A stretch of DNA of 64,000 nucleotides from NCBI GenBank assembly GCA_965233705.1, contig CBDDTF010000002.1, positions 186,001 to 250,000 of the forward strand, read 5' to 3'. This document shows, piece by piece, positions 48,518 through 57,253 of this stretch (position 1 is the stretch's first letter; every line of letters begins with the position of its first letter). Origin of the DNA: Algihabitans sp965233705 (GTDB lineage Bacteria > Pseudomonadota > Alphaproteobacteria > Kiloniellales > DSM-21159). The translations under genes were made by a program, and so were the position numbers. A model generated the notes under the pieces. That model was not told the origin of the DNA. It ran no database searches and saw only the letters and a program-made list of their open reading frames with translations.

Positions 48518-49099
48518 TTGGACGCGACCCGCCGCCAACTCCTGCGCGCCGCCCTGGCGGCGCCGCTGCTGGCCGCGCCGGCGCTCCTGGCCGGCTGCCG
48601 GGTGCGGCCGCTCTACGGCTCCTTCAACCCCGAGGGACCGCTGGAGTCCTACCGCAGCTCGCAGGACCTGCAGGCGATCCACATCGCGCCGATTTCCGAT
48701 CGCCCGGGCCAGCAGCTCCACAACGCGCTGCGCAACCGCCTGACCCCGCGCGGTCTGCCGGCCAATCCGGCCTACCTGCTGGAAACCGCGCTCAGCGAGA
48801 GCGTGGGCGAGCGGCTGCTGGCCGACGACGCCACCGCGACCCGGGCCCAGCTCCGCCTGACCGCCCGCTACAACCTGAAGCTGGCCAGCGACGGCACCAC
48901 GCTCTACCGCGGCAGCGCCAGCACCCTGGCCTCCTACAACATCGTCGAGACCGAGTACGCCACCTACCGCGCCGAGCTCGACGCCCGCGAACGCGCGATC
49001 GACCAGCTCGCCGACCAGATGCAGGCGCGCCTGGCCTCCTGGTTCATCGAGGCGCGCGCCGACGGCACCCTGGCCCGCAAGCTCTACATCGGCGAGTAG
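48518..49099 (+). CDS. lptE: LPS assembly lipoprotein LptE
   Basis: LptE plugs the LptD barrel and delivers lipopolysaccharide to the outer leaflet. The 193-residue protein has a twin-arginine-like start (TRRQLLRAALAAPLLAAPAL) ending in lipobox LLAGC, followed by RVRPLYG, the alphaproteobacterial LptE signature, and a repeated beta/alpha domain. The start is TTG at 48518, four bases after leuS. holA follows after 26 bases. Confidence 0.9.
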   Translation: MDATRRQLLRAALAAPLLAAPALLAGCRVRPLYGSFNPEGPLESYRSSQDLQAIHIAPISDRPGQQLHNALRNRLTPRGLPANPAYLLETALSESVGERLLADDATATRAQLRLTARYNLKLASDGTTLYRGSASTLASYNIVETEYATYRAELDARERAIDQLADQMQARLASWFIEARADGTLARKLYIGE

Positions 49100-49125
49100 G
49101 CCGCGCAGCCGAGAGGGGTGGTGCC

Positions 49126-50226
49126 ATGAAAGTGCAGCCCGCCCGGGCCGACGCCGTCTGCGCCCAGCCGGACCCGGGCCTGCGGCTGCTGCTGCTCTAC
49201 GGCCCGGACCAGGGCCTGGTGCGCGAACGCGGCCAGGCCGCGACCCGCGCCGTGCTGGGCGCCGCCGACGACCCCTTCCGCCTGGCCGAGCTGACGCCCA
49301 AGCAGCTCAAGGAGGACCCCGCCCGCCTGTACGACGAGGCGGCGGCCATGGCGCTGACCGGCGGCCGGCGCGTCGTGCGCCTGCGCGAGGCGGGCAACGA
49401 CGAGGCCAAGCTGATCGAGGCCTTCCTGGCCGACCCGCCGGGCGACGCCCTGGTGGTGGTCGAGGCCGGCGACCTGGGCTCGGCCAAGGCGTCGCGGCTG
49501 GTGCGCACGGTCGAGGCCAGCGACGCCGGCGCGGCGGTCGCCTGCTACCGCGACGAGGGCGCCGGCCTGCCCAAGCTGATCGACCAGATGCTGGGCGCCG
49601 CGGGCCTGGCGGTCGACGCCGACGCCAAGGCCTACCTGGCGGCCAACCTGGGCGGCGACCGCCTGGTCTCGCGCAGCGAGCTGGACAAGCTGATCACCTA
49701 CATGGGCGGCGCCGTTGCGGACGGCCCGCCCGCGGAAGGCGCCCAAGCGGAGGGCGGCGGCGCGCGGCCGCGGGTCGACCTGGCCGCCGCCGCGGCGGTG
49801 GTCGGCGACACCGCCGCCCTGTCGCTGCAGGACGTCGCCTATGCCGTCGGCGGCGGCCAGCCGGCGGCGCTCGACCGGGCCCTGGCCCGCAGCTTCGCCG
49901 AGGGGCAGTCGCCGGTCGGCGTGCTGCGCGCCGTCGCCCGCCATTTCCAGCAGCTCCACCTGATGTCCGCCGCGCTGGCCAGCGGCCGCGACGCCCAGGG
50001 CGCGTTGCGGCAGATGCGCCCGCCGGTGTTCTGGAAGCTGCAGGACGCCTTCCTGGCCCAGGCACGCGGCTGGCCGCCGGCCTGGCTGGGCCGCGCCCTG
50101 ACCCGCCTGCTGGAGGCCGAGGCCGCCTGCAAGCGCAGCGGCCTGCCCGACCAGGCAATCTGCGCCCAGGCCCTGCTGGAGCTGGCCAGCAAGGCGCCGA
50201 CCCGGCGGCGCGCGGCGCGCCGCTGA
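49126..50226 (+). CDS. holA: DNA polymerase III subunit delta
   Basis: HolA is the wrench subunit of the clamp loader that opens the beta sliding clamp. The 366-residue protein begins with LRLLLLYGPDQGLVRERG and shows the family segments RRVVRLREAGNDEAKLIEAFL, DGLVVVEAGDLGSAKASRLV-type strand and the C-terminal LGVLRAVARHFQQLHL and AQAICAQALLELA. ATG 49126 is used. Position after lptE is conserved in alphaproteobacteria. Confidence 0.94.
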   Translation: MKVQPARADAVCAQPDPGLRLLLLYGPDQGLVRERGQAATRAVLGAADDPFRLAELTPKQLKEDPARLYDEAAAMALTGGRRVVRLREAGNDEAKLIEAFLADPPGDALVVVEAGDLGSAKASRLVRTVEASDAGAAVACYRDEGAGLPKLIDQMLGAAGLAVDADAKAYLAANLGGDRLVSRSELDKLITYMGGAVADGPPAEGAQAEGGGARPRVDLAAAAAVVGDTAALSLQDVAYAVGGGQPAALDRALARSFAEGQSPVGVLRAVARHFQQLHLMSAALASGRDAQGALRQMRPPVFWKLQDAFLAQARGWPPAWLGRALTRLLEAEAACKRSGLPDQAICAQALLELASKAPTRRRAARR

Positions 50227-50428
50227 GGCCGCGCCCCGCGGCGCCGACCCCCGCGACCCCGGCCCGAGACCTGTCCCGCGCAGATCCGCGCCGGCGCCGG
50301 CGAATGGCGGACATGCGCGGCCGCCCCTTTCGCGCCGGCCGGCGGGCTCTTTAGGCTGACGCCCGGTCGGATACAGCAGTCCAAGGCAACGGCCCGGCAC
50401 AGGGGCCACCGGAGACGAGGAGACGAGG

Positions 50429-51424
50429 GTGACGGCGAGTCCCGAGACGCTATTGAGCCCCGCGCCGAGCTTTTGCGGCGTGGAGACCTGCGACGACCTG
50501 GACGCGCTGGCCGGGCGCGGCGCCGAGGTGGCGATCTTCGGCGCCGGCCACGGCACGCCCTACCGCCCCGGCCGCGCCAGCCACGCCGCCAACGCCCCGG
50601 GCGCCCTGCGCCGCGCGCTCGGCTGGATCTCGGCCGGCCCCAGCCAGTTCGACTTCGACAGTATGACGCCGCTGTTCAACGGCGCGCGGGTGGTCGACTG
50701 CGGCGACCTGGCCGGCAGCCTGACCGACGGCGCCGCCAACCGCGCCGCGATCGCCGGGGTCACCGGCCGGCTGCTCGACGCCGGCTGCGTGCCGCTGCTG
50801 CTGGGCGGCGACGACTCCACGCCGATCCCCATGCTCTCGGCCTATGCCGGGCGGCGGGACTCGCTGACCGTGGTGCAGGTCGACGCCCACATCGACTGGC
50901 GCGACGAGGTCGACGGCGTCACCCACGGCTTTTCCAGCACCATGCGCCGCGCCTCGGAGATGGCGCAGGTCGTGCGGATCGTGCAGATCGGCGCGCGCGG
51001 CCCCGGCAGCGCCCGGCGGCAGGAGGTGGCCGACGCCCGCGCCTGGGGCGCGCAGATCTTTCCGGCGCGCGAGCTGCATCGCACCGGCCTGCAGCCGGCG
51101 CTCGACGCGATCCCCGAGGGCGGCGACATCTTCCTGTCGATCGACGTCGACGGCCTCGACCCCGCGCTGGTGCCCGGCGTGCTGCTGCCGGCCTTCGGCG
51201 GGCTGGGCTGGCAGCAGGCCCTGGACGTGGTCTTCGGCGCCGCCCGGCGCGGGCGCATCGTCGGCGCCGCCTTCGTCGAGTACGCGCCGCAGGCCGACCC
51301 CCAGGGACTGGGCGCCCAGGCCGTCGCGCGGCTGGCCTGCTGCACGATCGCCGCAGTCAAGGGCGCCGGGAGCGAGAGTGAGGGCGGAAGCGAAGGCGCG
51401 GCCGCCGCTCTGGCGGCGGGCTGA
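50429..51424 (+). CDS. agmatinase/arginase family ureohydrolase
   Basis: Ureohydrolases release urea from agmatine, arginine or similar guanidines. The 331-residue protein keeps the binuclear manganese ligands in VDAHIDWRDE (Asp152, His154, Asp156) and SIDVDGLDPA (Asp239, Asp241). The first ligand position, normally His in GGDHS, is Asp129 in LLGGDDSTPIPM. Either the site binds metal differently or the substrate is not agmatine. GTG at 50429 follows a GAGGAGACGAG ribosome-binding site. The FAD oxidoreductase gene 162 bases downstream suggests a polyamine pathway. Confidence 0.85.
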   Translation: MTASPETLLSPAPSFCGVETCDDLDALAGRGAEVAIFGAGHGTPYRPGRASHAANAPGALRRALGWISAGPSQFDFDSMTPLFNGARVVDCGDLAGSLTDGAANRAAIAGVTGRLLDAGCVPLLLGGDDSTPIPMLSAYAGRRDSLTVVQVDAHIDWRDEVDGVTHGFSSTMRRASEMAQVVRIVQIGARGPGSARRQEVADARAWGAQIFPARELHRTGLQPALDAIPEGGDIFLSIDVDGLDPALVPGVLLPAFGGLGWQQALDVVFGAARRGRIVGAAFVEYAPQADPQGLGAQAVARLACCTIAAVKGAGSESEGGSEGAAAALAAG

Positions 51425-51585
51425 GCCGCGGTGTGCGCGGCCGCCTGTCGCTGCCCCCTTCGGGAGGCTTGGGCAGCGCGCCGCGAGGCCGTAAGACAGG
51501 GGGCGGCGACCCGCTGCCGGCGCGGAGTCGCGCGCCCCGCGGCACGTCGCCCGACGCCCGCCCGAGACCAGCAAGGACCGACCTG

Positions 51586-52872
51586 ATGACCTACCAGTCC
51601 CCGATCGCCCCCGGCCTGTCGTGGTACGAAGCCAGCGTCGGCGCGCGCCCGAGCTACCCGCCGCTCGACGGCAGCGCGACGGCGGACGTGGTGATCGTCG
51701 GCGGCGGCTTCACCGGGCTGTCGGCGGCGGCGCACCTGGCCAAGGCCGGGGTCGACGTCCGCCTGATCGAGGCTGCGCGCTTCGGCGACGGCGCCTCGGG
51801 CCGCAACGGCGGCCAGCTCGGCACCGGCCAGCGCGGCTGGCTCAACGAGCTGGAGGCCGAACTAGGCTGGACCCGCGCCAAGGCGCTGTTCGACCTGGCC
51901 GAGGAGGGCAAGGCCCACCTGCTGGACTTCGCCGCGACCCACGGCATCGAGATCGACTACGTGGCCGGCCAGCTCTCGGTCGCGCACAAACGGCGCCTGG
52001 TGCCGGAGTACCGCCGCTACGTCGACTACCTGCAAAGTCGCGCCGGCTACGACAAGATCAGCTTTCTGGACGCCGCCGAGACGGCCGAGCGGGTCGGCTC
52101 GACCCGCTACCACGGCGGCCTGCGCGACGCCGGCACCGGCCACATCCACCCGCTCAAGCTGATCGTCGGCACCGCCCGCGTGGCGGCCGAGGCCGGTGCC
52201 CGGCTGCACGAGACCACCCGCGCCACCGGCCTGGCCAGCCAGGGCGGCAAGGTGCGGGTGACCACGCCGTCGGGCACGATCACCGCCGACAAGGCGCTGA
52301 TCGCGGTCAACGCCTACGGCGGCGATCTGGAGCCGGCCACCGCCGCCCACGTCATGCCGATCGGCTCCTTCATCGGCGCCACGCCGCCGCTGGGCGACGA
52401 CAGCCCGGTGCTGCCGGGCGGCGAGAGCGTCGACGACTCGCGCTTCGTGGTGCGCTACTTCCGGCGCACGCGCTGCGGCCGGCTGCTGTTCGGCGGGCGC
52501 GAGGTCTACGGCAGCGGCGACCCGGCGGACATCGCCGGCGGCATCCGCCGCCAGATCGCCGAGGTCTACCCGGCGCTGCGCGACGTCGAGCTGACCCACG
52601 CCTGGGGCGGCAACGTCGGCATCACCCTGCCGCGCAAGCCCTTCGTGCGCGAGGTGCTGCCCAACGTGATCTCCGCCGGCGGCTACTCCGGCCACGGGGT
52701 GATGCTGTCGAACTTCACCGGCAAGCTCTACGCCGAGACCGTGGCCGGCAACCGCGACCGGCTGAAGTTGCTGGAGGAGCTGCGCATCCCCGCCTTCCCC
52801 GGCGGCCGCCGCCTGCGCGCCCCGCTGCTCTTCCTCGCCCTCAACTGGTACGCCCTGCGCGACCGGATTTAG
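51586..52872 (+). CDS. FAD-dependent oxidoreductase, gamma-glutamylputrescine oxidase-like
   Basis: The 428-residue protein has the DAO-type FAD fold with ADVVIVGGGFTGLSAAAHLAKAGVDVRLIE near residue 28 and the second signature SGRNGGQLGTGQRGW. The C-terminal GGYSGHGVMLSNFTGKLYAE closes the FAD site. This combination resembles PuuB, which oxidises gamma-glutamylputrescine, and similar amine oxidases. Being next to an agmatinase-like gene supports a polyamine role. ATG 51586 is chosen before the conserved part. Confidence 0.87.
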   Translation: MTYQSPIAPGLSWYEASVGARPSYPPLDGSATADVVIVGGGFTGLSAAAHLAKAGVDVRLIEAARFGDGASGRNGGQLGTGQRGWLNELEAELGWTRAKALFDLAEEGKAHLLDFAATHGIEIDYVAGQLSVAHKRRLVPEYRRYVDYLQSRAGYDKISFLDAAETAERVGSTRYHGGLRDAGTGHIHPLKLIVGTARVAAEAGARLHETTRATGLASQGGKVRVTTPSGTITADKALIAVNAYGGDLEPATAAHVMPIGSFIGATPPLGDDSPVLPGGESVDDSRFVVRYFRRTRCGRLLFGGREVYGSGDPADIAGGIRRQIAEVYPALRDVELTHAWGGNVGITLPRKPFVREVLPNVISAGGYSGHGVMLSNFTGKLYAETVAGNRDRLKLLEELRIPAFPGGRRLRAPLLFLALNWYALRDRI

Positions 52873-52881
52873 GGCAGGCGG

Positions 52882-52992
52882 CGACCTGAAGCACTCGCGA
52901 TGCGATCCCTGCAGGTCGGCATCTGCTCCAACACATTGAAGCGAGAGCGATGTCTCGCGACCGGCGGACCCACGTCGTGGTTCCACTCGATC
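52882..52992. repeat. dispersed intergenic two-hairpin element, copy 6
   Basis: A first inverted repeat CGACCTG/CAGGTCG (52882-52888, 52912-52918) is followed by hairpin 52959-52992 with arms GACCG/CGATC and inner GGACCCACG/CGTGGTTCC. The second arm of each pair carries point changes, so this copy is partly decayed. It lies between the FAD oxidoreductase and the split tRNA gene. Confidence 0.7.
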
Positions 52993-53093
52993 GGAAACCG
53001 CCCTAGACGGCGACGGAAGTCGGCACGGTCCGCAGTGAAGCGGCGGCCGCCACGGCCCCCGCCGATCAAGGGGCCTGGCTGAAGCGCAGCAAT

Positions 53094-53139
53094 TGGCGTC
53101 CCCGGCAGGATTCGAACCTGCGACCCCCAGATTAGGAAT
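53094..53139 (-). pseudogene. tRNA-Arg(CCT), detached 3' half
   Basis: These 46 bases encode the 3' half of a tRNA: anticodon loop end, 3' anticodon stem TCTGG, variable loop, the T arm GCAGG-TTCGAAT-CCTGC, the 3' acceptor strand CGGGGAC and GCCA. Upstream on the minus strand the element sequence does not supply matching D or anticodon arms. It contains GTCCCC 26 bases before the loop, but the anticodon stem TGGTA cannot pair with TCTGG. Joined to 63236-63276 over the 10-base core it makes a perfect 77-base tRNA-Arg(CCT). Confidence 0.9.
53130..53139. other. left attachment core (attL)
   Basis: GATTAGGAAT is shared exactly with 63236-63245. Identity does not extend beyond these ten bases. 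On the minus strand it reads ATTCCTAATC and includes anticodon CCT. Confidence 0.85.
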
Positions 53140-53246
53140 ACCATTTACCGACCCCGCTGGGGACCGCGTTCGCCACTAAACGATTGCCTTTCTTAACATA
53201 TTTGGCCCATGATTCCCGCTGTGCTACGCCTTGGCCCGCTGCCAGA

Positions 53247-53288
53247 ACGGTCCTGCGAACCGTTTCCGGGCTGGGTAACACGGTTCGC
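53247..53288. promoter_or_regulatory. candidate integrase/excisionase arm-site cluster, left
   Basis: ACGGTCC (53247), GCGAACCGT (53255-53263) and its inverse ACGGTTCGC (53280-53288) lie between attL and the integrase gene. The same pair, ACGGTCCGC and GCGAACCGT, recurs near the right end at 63154-63181. Shared inverted motifs at both ends suit arm-type binding sites. The left pair could also form a hairpin just before the integrase ribosome-binding site. Confidence 0.5.
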
Positions 53289-53302
53289 AGCAGGAGAAGA
53301 CC

Positions 53303-54496
53303 ATGCCAGATATCCTAACACAGAAGACCGTGGAGGCGGCCAAGTACGAGGGCCGCACCCGGTTCGTGCGAGACGCCAACGTGAAGGGCCTCATACTTGC
53401 CATCAACAAGACCTCGAAGACATGGAAGGTACAGGCGGACCTCTGGCGGGACCGGAGGCTCGTAAAGACCGTGCGCCACACCTTGGGCTCGACCGACGAC
53501 CTGAGCCTGCGGCGGGCACGCGAGCACGCCCAAGAAGTGCTGCGGCAGATACGCGCGGGCGTTGATCCCAACGAGCCGGAGCCGGAGGCTGAGCCAACAC
53601 CGGGCGTCGGCAGCATGACGGTCGGCGAGCTTTGGGACGCCTACGAGACGTGGATGCGCGAGCAGGGCCGCGCGGAGGTAACAATCGAGGGCTTCCGCCG
53701 CCATCTTGACAAGTACCTGGACGACTGGCGCGACGACCCGATCAGCGACTTGCGGAAGTCGATGTGCCGGGAGCGGCACGAGCGGCTGACCAAGAACCAC
53801 GGCAAGTACCCGGCCAATCAGGTCATGCGGTCGCTGCGGGCGGCGTACAACTTCGCAATCAAGCTGGACGACGACGACGTGCTGCGCGCCAACCCGGTCG
53901 GCGGGGTCCACTTCCACCCCGAGCGCCAGCGCGAGGCGATCATCCTGCCCGAAGACCTGCCGGACTGGTGGCGGCGCTCCGGCGAGCTCCCGAACCCACT
54001 GCGCACGGCGATGCACCGCCTGGGCCTGCTGTCCGGCCTGCGGCCCGGCACGCTGGTCGGCATCGAGCGCGAGTGGATCGACCTCGACGGCAGGGCTATC
54101 ACCATCCCGCGCATGAAGTCGGGCCGGAGCTTCGCCCTGCCGCTGTCCGAGCCGATGGTCGGGCTGGTCGAGGAGGCACTGCGGATCGGCGACGCCCTGT
54201 ATCGCGATCCGCCGTGGCTGTTTCCAACGCGCACGAACGACGGGCGCGAGGTCATCGCCACGCGGGTCTGGAAGGAGAAGACCATGCGCGGCGAGACCGG
54301 CCACATCCTGCGGCACACCTACCGCACCATGGCCGAGCGTCTGGGCGTCCCGCAGAGCCGCGCCCGCGCGCTGCTCGACCACAAGCAGCCGGGGATCGAG
54401 GCCCACTACGTCCACTCCAGCGCCCTGCGCGACGAGCTACTGGCCGATCAGGAGCGGATGAGCGCCTACATTCTTGAGACCGCCAAGGCCCGTTGA
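53303..54496 (+). CDS. int: tyrosine-type site-specific integrase
   Basis: The 397-residue recombinase integrates and excises the element. It has an N-terminal DUF4102-like arm-binding region (to about residue 90), a SAM-like core-binding domain (about 105-205) and a catalytic domain with Arg247 (GLRPGTL), Lys272 (MKSGRS), His334 and Arg337 (HILRHTYR), His360 (LLDHK) and nucleophile Tyr369 (EAHYVHS). All catalytic residues are present, so it should be active. The gene starts 164 bases from attL and reads inwards, the usual place for the integrase of a tRNA-targeting island. CAGGAGAAGACC precedes ATG. Confidence 0.96.
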   Translation: MPDILTQKTVEAAKYEGRTRFVRDANVKGLILAINKTSKTWKVQADLWRDRRLVKTVRHTLGSTDDLSLRRAREHAQEVLRQIRAGVDPNEPEPEAEPTPGVGSMTVGELWDAYETWMREQGRAEVTIEGFRRHLDKYLDDWRDDPISDLRKSMCRERHERLTKNHGKYPANQVMRSLRAAYNFAIKLDDDDVLRANPVGGVHFHPERQREAIILPEDLPDWWRRSGELPNPLRTAMHRLGLLSGLRPGTLVGIEREWIDLDGRAITIPRMKSGRSFALPLSEPMVGLVEEALRIGDALYRDPPWLFPTRTNDGREVIATRVWKEKTMRGETGHILRHTYRTMAERLGVPQSRARALLDHKQPGIEAHYVHSSALRDELLADQERMSAYILETAKAR

Positions 54497-54508
54497 CCTT
54501 GCCCGGCG

Positions 54509-54539
54509 GCGACACGCGGGGTATACGTATAGTTGTCGC
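54509..54539. promoter_or_regulatory. candidate operator/promoter before the AlpA-like gene
   Basis: The perfect palindrome TATACGTATA (54522-54531) lies between GCGACA (54509-54514) and its inverse TGTCGC (54534-54539). It sits just after the integrase stop and 160 bases before the regulator gene. The AT-rich palindrome could be a -10 region covered by a dimeric repressor; this is inference from symmetry only. Confidence 0.4.
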
Positions 54540-54691
54540 GCAGGCAGCGCGAAGACCGAAAAGGCCCGCTGGATAGGCCCCTCGCGTCGAGGTCCAGCCC
54601 GCCCCTTTAGCCGGTCCAGGCCGATCGCTCGAAAACGCCGATAGCAAGGCAACCCTCGCGGGGTGACGTCCCGCCAGAGGACGGCCTTGTC

Positions 54692-54964
54692 ATGTCCGAA
54701 CTTGATCCCGTCTGGGAGAGGCACGCGCGCGAGATCGCGTCGCGCGTCGCTGAGCTTCTGCGCGAGCGGTCCGCCGTCGTGCAGGAGTACCTTAGCCCAG
54801 AGGAGGCCGCGCGCCTCCTGGGCATGCCCATCCGCACACTCGAGAACTATCGCGTCCGCGACGCTGGCGGGCCGCCCTTCCATCGCATCAGCAGCCGCCT
54901 CATCCGGTACCGGGTGTCGGAGCTGCACGAGTGGATGGAGGCGCGTCGCGTCGAGTGCGAATAG
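54692..54964 (+). CDS. AlpA-like helix-turn-helix regulator/excisionase
   Basis: The 90-residue protein has a MerR-type winged helix in its second half: YLSPEEAARLLGMPIRTLENYRVRDAGGPPFHRISSRLIRYRVSELHEW, the pattern of AlpA and small excisionases. The first 30 residues form a charged helix. In P4-like satellites and PICIs such a protein controls integrase or acts as excision factor, and its place between integrase and helicase matches that role. Two ATG-proximal ribosome-binding sites are weak; ATG 54692 is the only good start. Confidence 0.82.
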   Translation: MSELDPVWERHAREIASRVAELLRERSAVVQEYLSPEEAARLLGMPIRTLENYRVRDAGGPPFHRISSRLIRYRVSELHEWMEARRVECE

Positions 54965-55059
54965 CAAGCGGCCCGCGCCGAAGAGGAGCGGCGCGGGCCA
55001 GATTTCCAAGCGGAAGGAAGAGACAGTGAGCACATCCAACCGAGCAAGAGGAGGCTGCA

Positions 55060-56787
55060 ATGCCTGAACAGCATACTGCCCCGGACGGGGCCAACCCCGA
55101 AATCAGTTTCCACAACGGCACGCCCATCCTGAGCGTGAAGGGTCATCACGTAACCCATCCCGACTACTTCAACTCGCTGCCATATATCGAGCGGCGTCGG
55201 GTCACCTACGATGAACTCTGTGCGCGGGCGGCCAAGGAGGGCCTGCCGACACCCAGCATCGCCGAATGGGCCAAGACGTTCCGCCTCACCGACGCCGAGC
55301 TGCGGGCAATGGACGAGCTCATCGAGGCGCGGCGTGACTCGCACTGCATCAACGAGCTTGGTCCGAGGTTCGTGATCCGCGAGTACGGCAACAAGGCACG
55401 TGTCGGTTGGTTCGATGACCGAGGCGAGCTTGTCACGATGAGCTTTGCCGAGTTCCACAACGCCCACATCGAGAAGACCGTCGAGATTGGCGTGGACGCC
55501 GAGGGCAAGCCGAGGCGAACGCCGCTGACGAAGTACTGGCTCACGCACCCGCTGACCCGACGCTACGACCGCGTCGAGTTCCTTCCGGGTGTCGAGCCTG
55601 AGAACATGCCCGAGGGTGTCCTGAACCTATGGCGCGGCTGGCCAATGCCCCTTCGTCCGGGTTGGTCCGAGATGCGCATCGGGCCCAACGGTCCCGAGCC
55701 CTCGCGCCGCACCATCTTCGACACCGGGGCCATGCCCGAAGGCTACTGCGACATGCTCCTCGACCACATGCTCAACAACATGTGCAGGGGCGACGAGGAG
55801 GTCATGCACTTCCTGCTCGCGTGGATGGCCGACGCGCTCTGGAACCCCGGCCCGTGCGAGACGGCGGTTATCCTTCAGGGGCCGCAGGGGTCCGGCAAGA
55901 CCTTCTGGGCAGAGCGGTTCATGGAGTTCTTCGGCATCCATGCCCTCACGCTGGATGACGAGGATCAGGTTGTAGGCAACTTCAACAAGCACCTGATGAA
56001 CAAGAGCGTCATCTTCGCCGACGAGGCGTTCTTCGCCGGAAACCGGCGGCACGCCGCCAAGCTCAAGACGCTCATCACGCGGCCCGACCTGTTCGTGGAG
56101 CCGAAGGGCGTAGACGGCTTCACCGCCCCCAAGATGTTCCGGCTCATCATGGCGTCAAACGACGATCATGTAATCCGCGCGGAGCGCGATGATCGGCGCA
56201 ACCTTGTGCTGCGGGTAGACGCGGGCGGGCACAATCAGGATCGCGAGTACTTCGCGCGGATGCACAAGGAATGGCGCGAGGGTGGCCGCACAGCATTGTT
56301 CCGATGGCTCACCGGGGCATTCTGGGGCAAGGCGGTCAGCAACGGCCAGTTCCGCATGTGGAGCCGCCCCGTTACCGCCGCGCTGCAAGAGCAGAAGGAC
56401 ATGTCGCTGCCCCCGGCGCAGATGGTCGTGCACAACATGCTCCGCGAGGGTGACCTACCGTGCGACTTTGCACCAGATACGCGCAACGGGGCCGTGTTCG
56501 TCCCGACCCGCCTGCTGGTCAGGGAGACGCGGCTAAAGGAAGAGGACGAGAAGGCGCTCGGCGATGCCCTGCGGGTGCTGGCCGGTCAGGGCGCGAAGAG
56601 CGTCCGCGTCTATCTCGGCGAGGGTCGCGACCGCCGCCAGCATCGCGGCTTCTGGCTACCGCCGTTGGAGCTGTGTCGCCAGCGATGGGAGCAGCACCTT
56701 GGGCGCGCCGTCGCATGGCCCGCCGATGTCGCGAGCTGGGCCGTGGATATCGGGCCGCCGGAGAATGGCGATGACGTGCCGTTCTAA
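55060..56787 (+). CDS. satellite replication helicase, P4/SF3-type (DUF5906-like)
   Basis: The 575-residue protein has an ATPase core of the superfamily 3 / phage P4 alpha type: Walker A LQGPQGSGKTFW at 272-283, Walker B VIFADEAF at 317-324 and the sensor segment RLIMASNDDHVIRAERDDRR. The N-terminal 200 residues show no toprim or AEP primase motif that I can recognise, so the primase function, if any, is divergent or supplied by the host. The iteron cluster begins at its stop codon, which fits a helicase that loads at an adjacent origin. AGGAGGCTGCA precedes ATG. Confidence 0.88.
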   Translation: MPEQHTAPDGANPEISFHNGTPILSVKGHHVTHPDYFNSLPYIERRRVTYDELCARAAKEGLPTPSIAEWAKTFRLTDAELRAMDELIEARRDSHCINELGPRFVIREYGNKARVGWFDDRGELVTMSFAEFHNAHIEKTVEIGVDAEGKPRRTPLTKYWLTHPLTRRYDRVEFLPGVEPENMPEGVLNLWRGWPMPLRPGWSEMRIGPNGPEPSRRTIFDTGAMPEGYCDMLLDHMLNNMCRGDEEVMHFLLAWMADALWNPGPCETAVILQGPQGSGKTFWAERFMEFFGIHALTLDDEDQVVGNFNKHLMNKSVIFADEAFFAGNRRHAAKLKTLITRPDLFVEPKGVDGFTAPKMFRLIMASNDDHVIRAERDDRRNLVLRVDAGGHNQDREYFARMHKEWREGGRTALFRWLTGAFWGKAVSNGQFRMWSRPVTAALQEQKDMSLPPAQMVVHNMLREGDLPCDFAPDTRNGAVFVPTRLLVRETRLKEEDEKALGDALRVLAGQGAKSVRVYLGEGRDRRQHRGFWLPPLELCRQRWEQHLGRAVAWPADVASWAVDIGPPENGDDVPF

Positions 56788-57050
56788 GTCGGCTCGGTCG
56801 GCGTACCCGACTTCCTACCCGACTTGTAATTTCGCTCATGGGCCCAAGGGCTTGCGCGAATTTAAGTCGGGAAGGCGGGTAAGTCGGGGGTTTTCGGGTT
56901 GCGCCCAAAGGGGCGGTGCAGTCGGCGCGCACGTCGCTGTACCGTCTTCTTCTGTTTCTAAGCGACTTACCCGACTTACCCGACTTAACCCTTGGTATTC
57001 GGAGGTTTGCGGTAAGTCGGGTCCCAAGTCGGGTAGCGGCGATCCGACTT
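56785..57050. repeat. iteron cluster, candidate replication origin
   Basis: About eleven copies of AAGTCGGGTA or its inverse TACCCGACTT lie in 266 bases. Direct: 56786, 56864, 56881, 57014, 57026. Inverted: 56804-56813, 56816-56825, 56968-56977 and 56977-56986 (in series after a partial CGACTT at 56963), and 57043-57050. Some overlap or abut at nine-base spacing. The first copy overlaps the helicase stop codon. No gene occupies the 466-base gap up to terS. Such clusters next to a replication helicase are typical origins of P4-like satellites. Confidence 0.8.
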
Positions 57051-57253
57051 GCTGCGACGACGCTGCCTCCCCCTGGGCCTCTCGCCAACCGTCCCTCCCC
57101 GTTTGCCGGATAAAAGGACAGTCCGCCCCGCACCGGGCAGGCATCATCAAACTGGCGCGGACAGGGTCCAGCCGCGCTCGGTGCGGGGGCCGTCGAACCC
57201 CATGGCCCGGCGGCCCCCGGATCACCAGTCCCAGGACCTGTGGAAGCTAAGTT

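Noticed and set aside
53140..53179. Possible element-encoded replacement 5' half of the interrupted tRNA at the left junction
   Set aside because: GTCCCC occurs 26 bases before the loop, which could start an acceptor stem, but the distance is too short and the anticodon stem (TGGTA against TCTGG) and D arm do not form. The GTCCCC is better explained as part of a small CCCC/GGGG hairpin.
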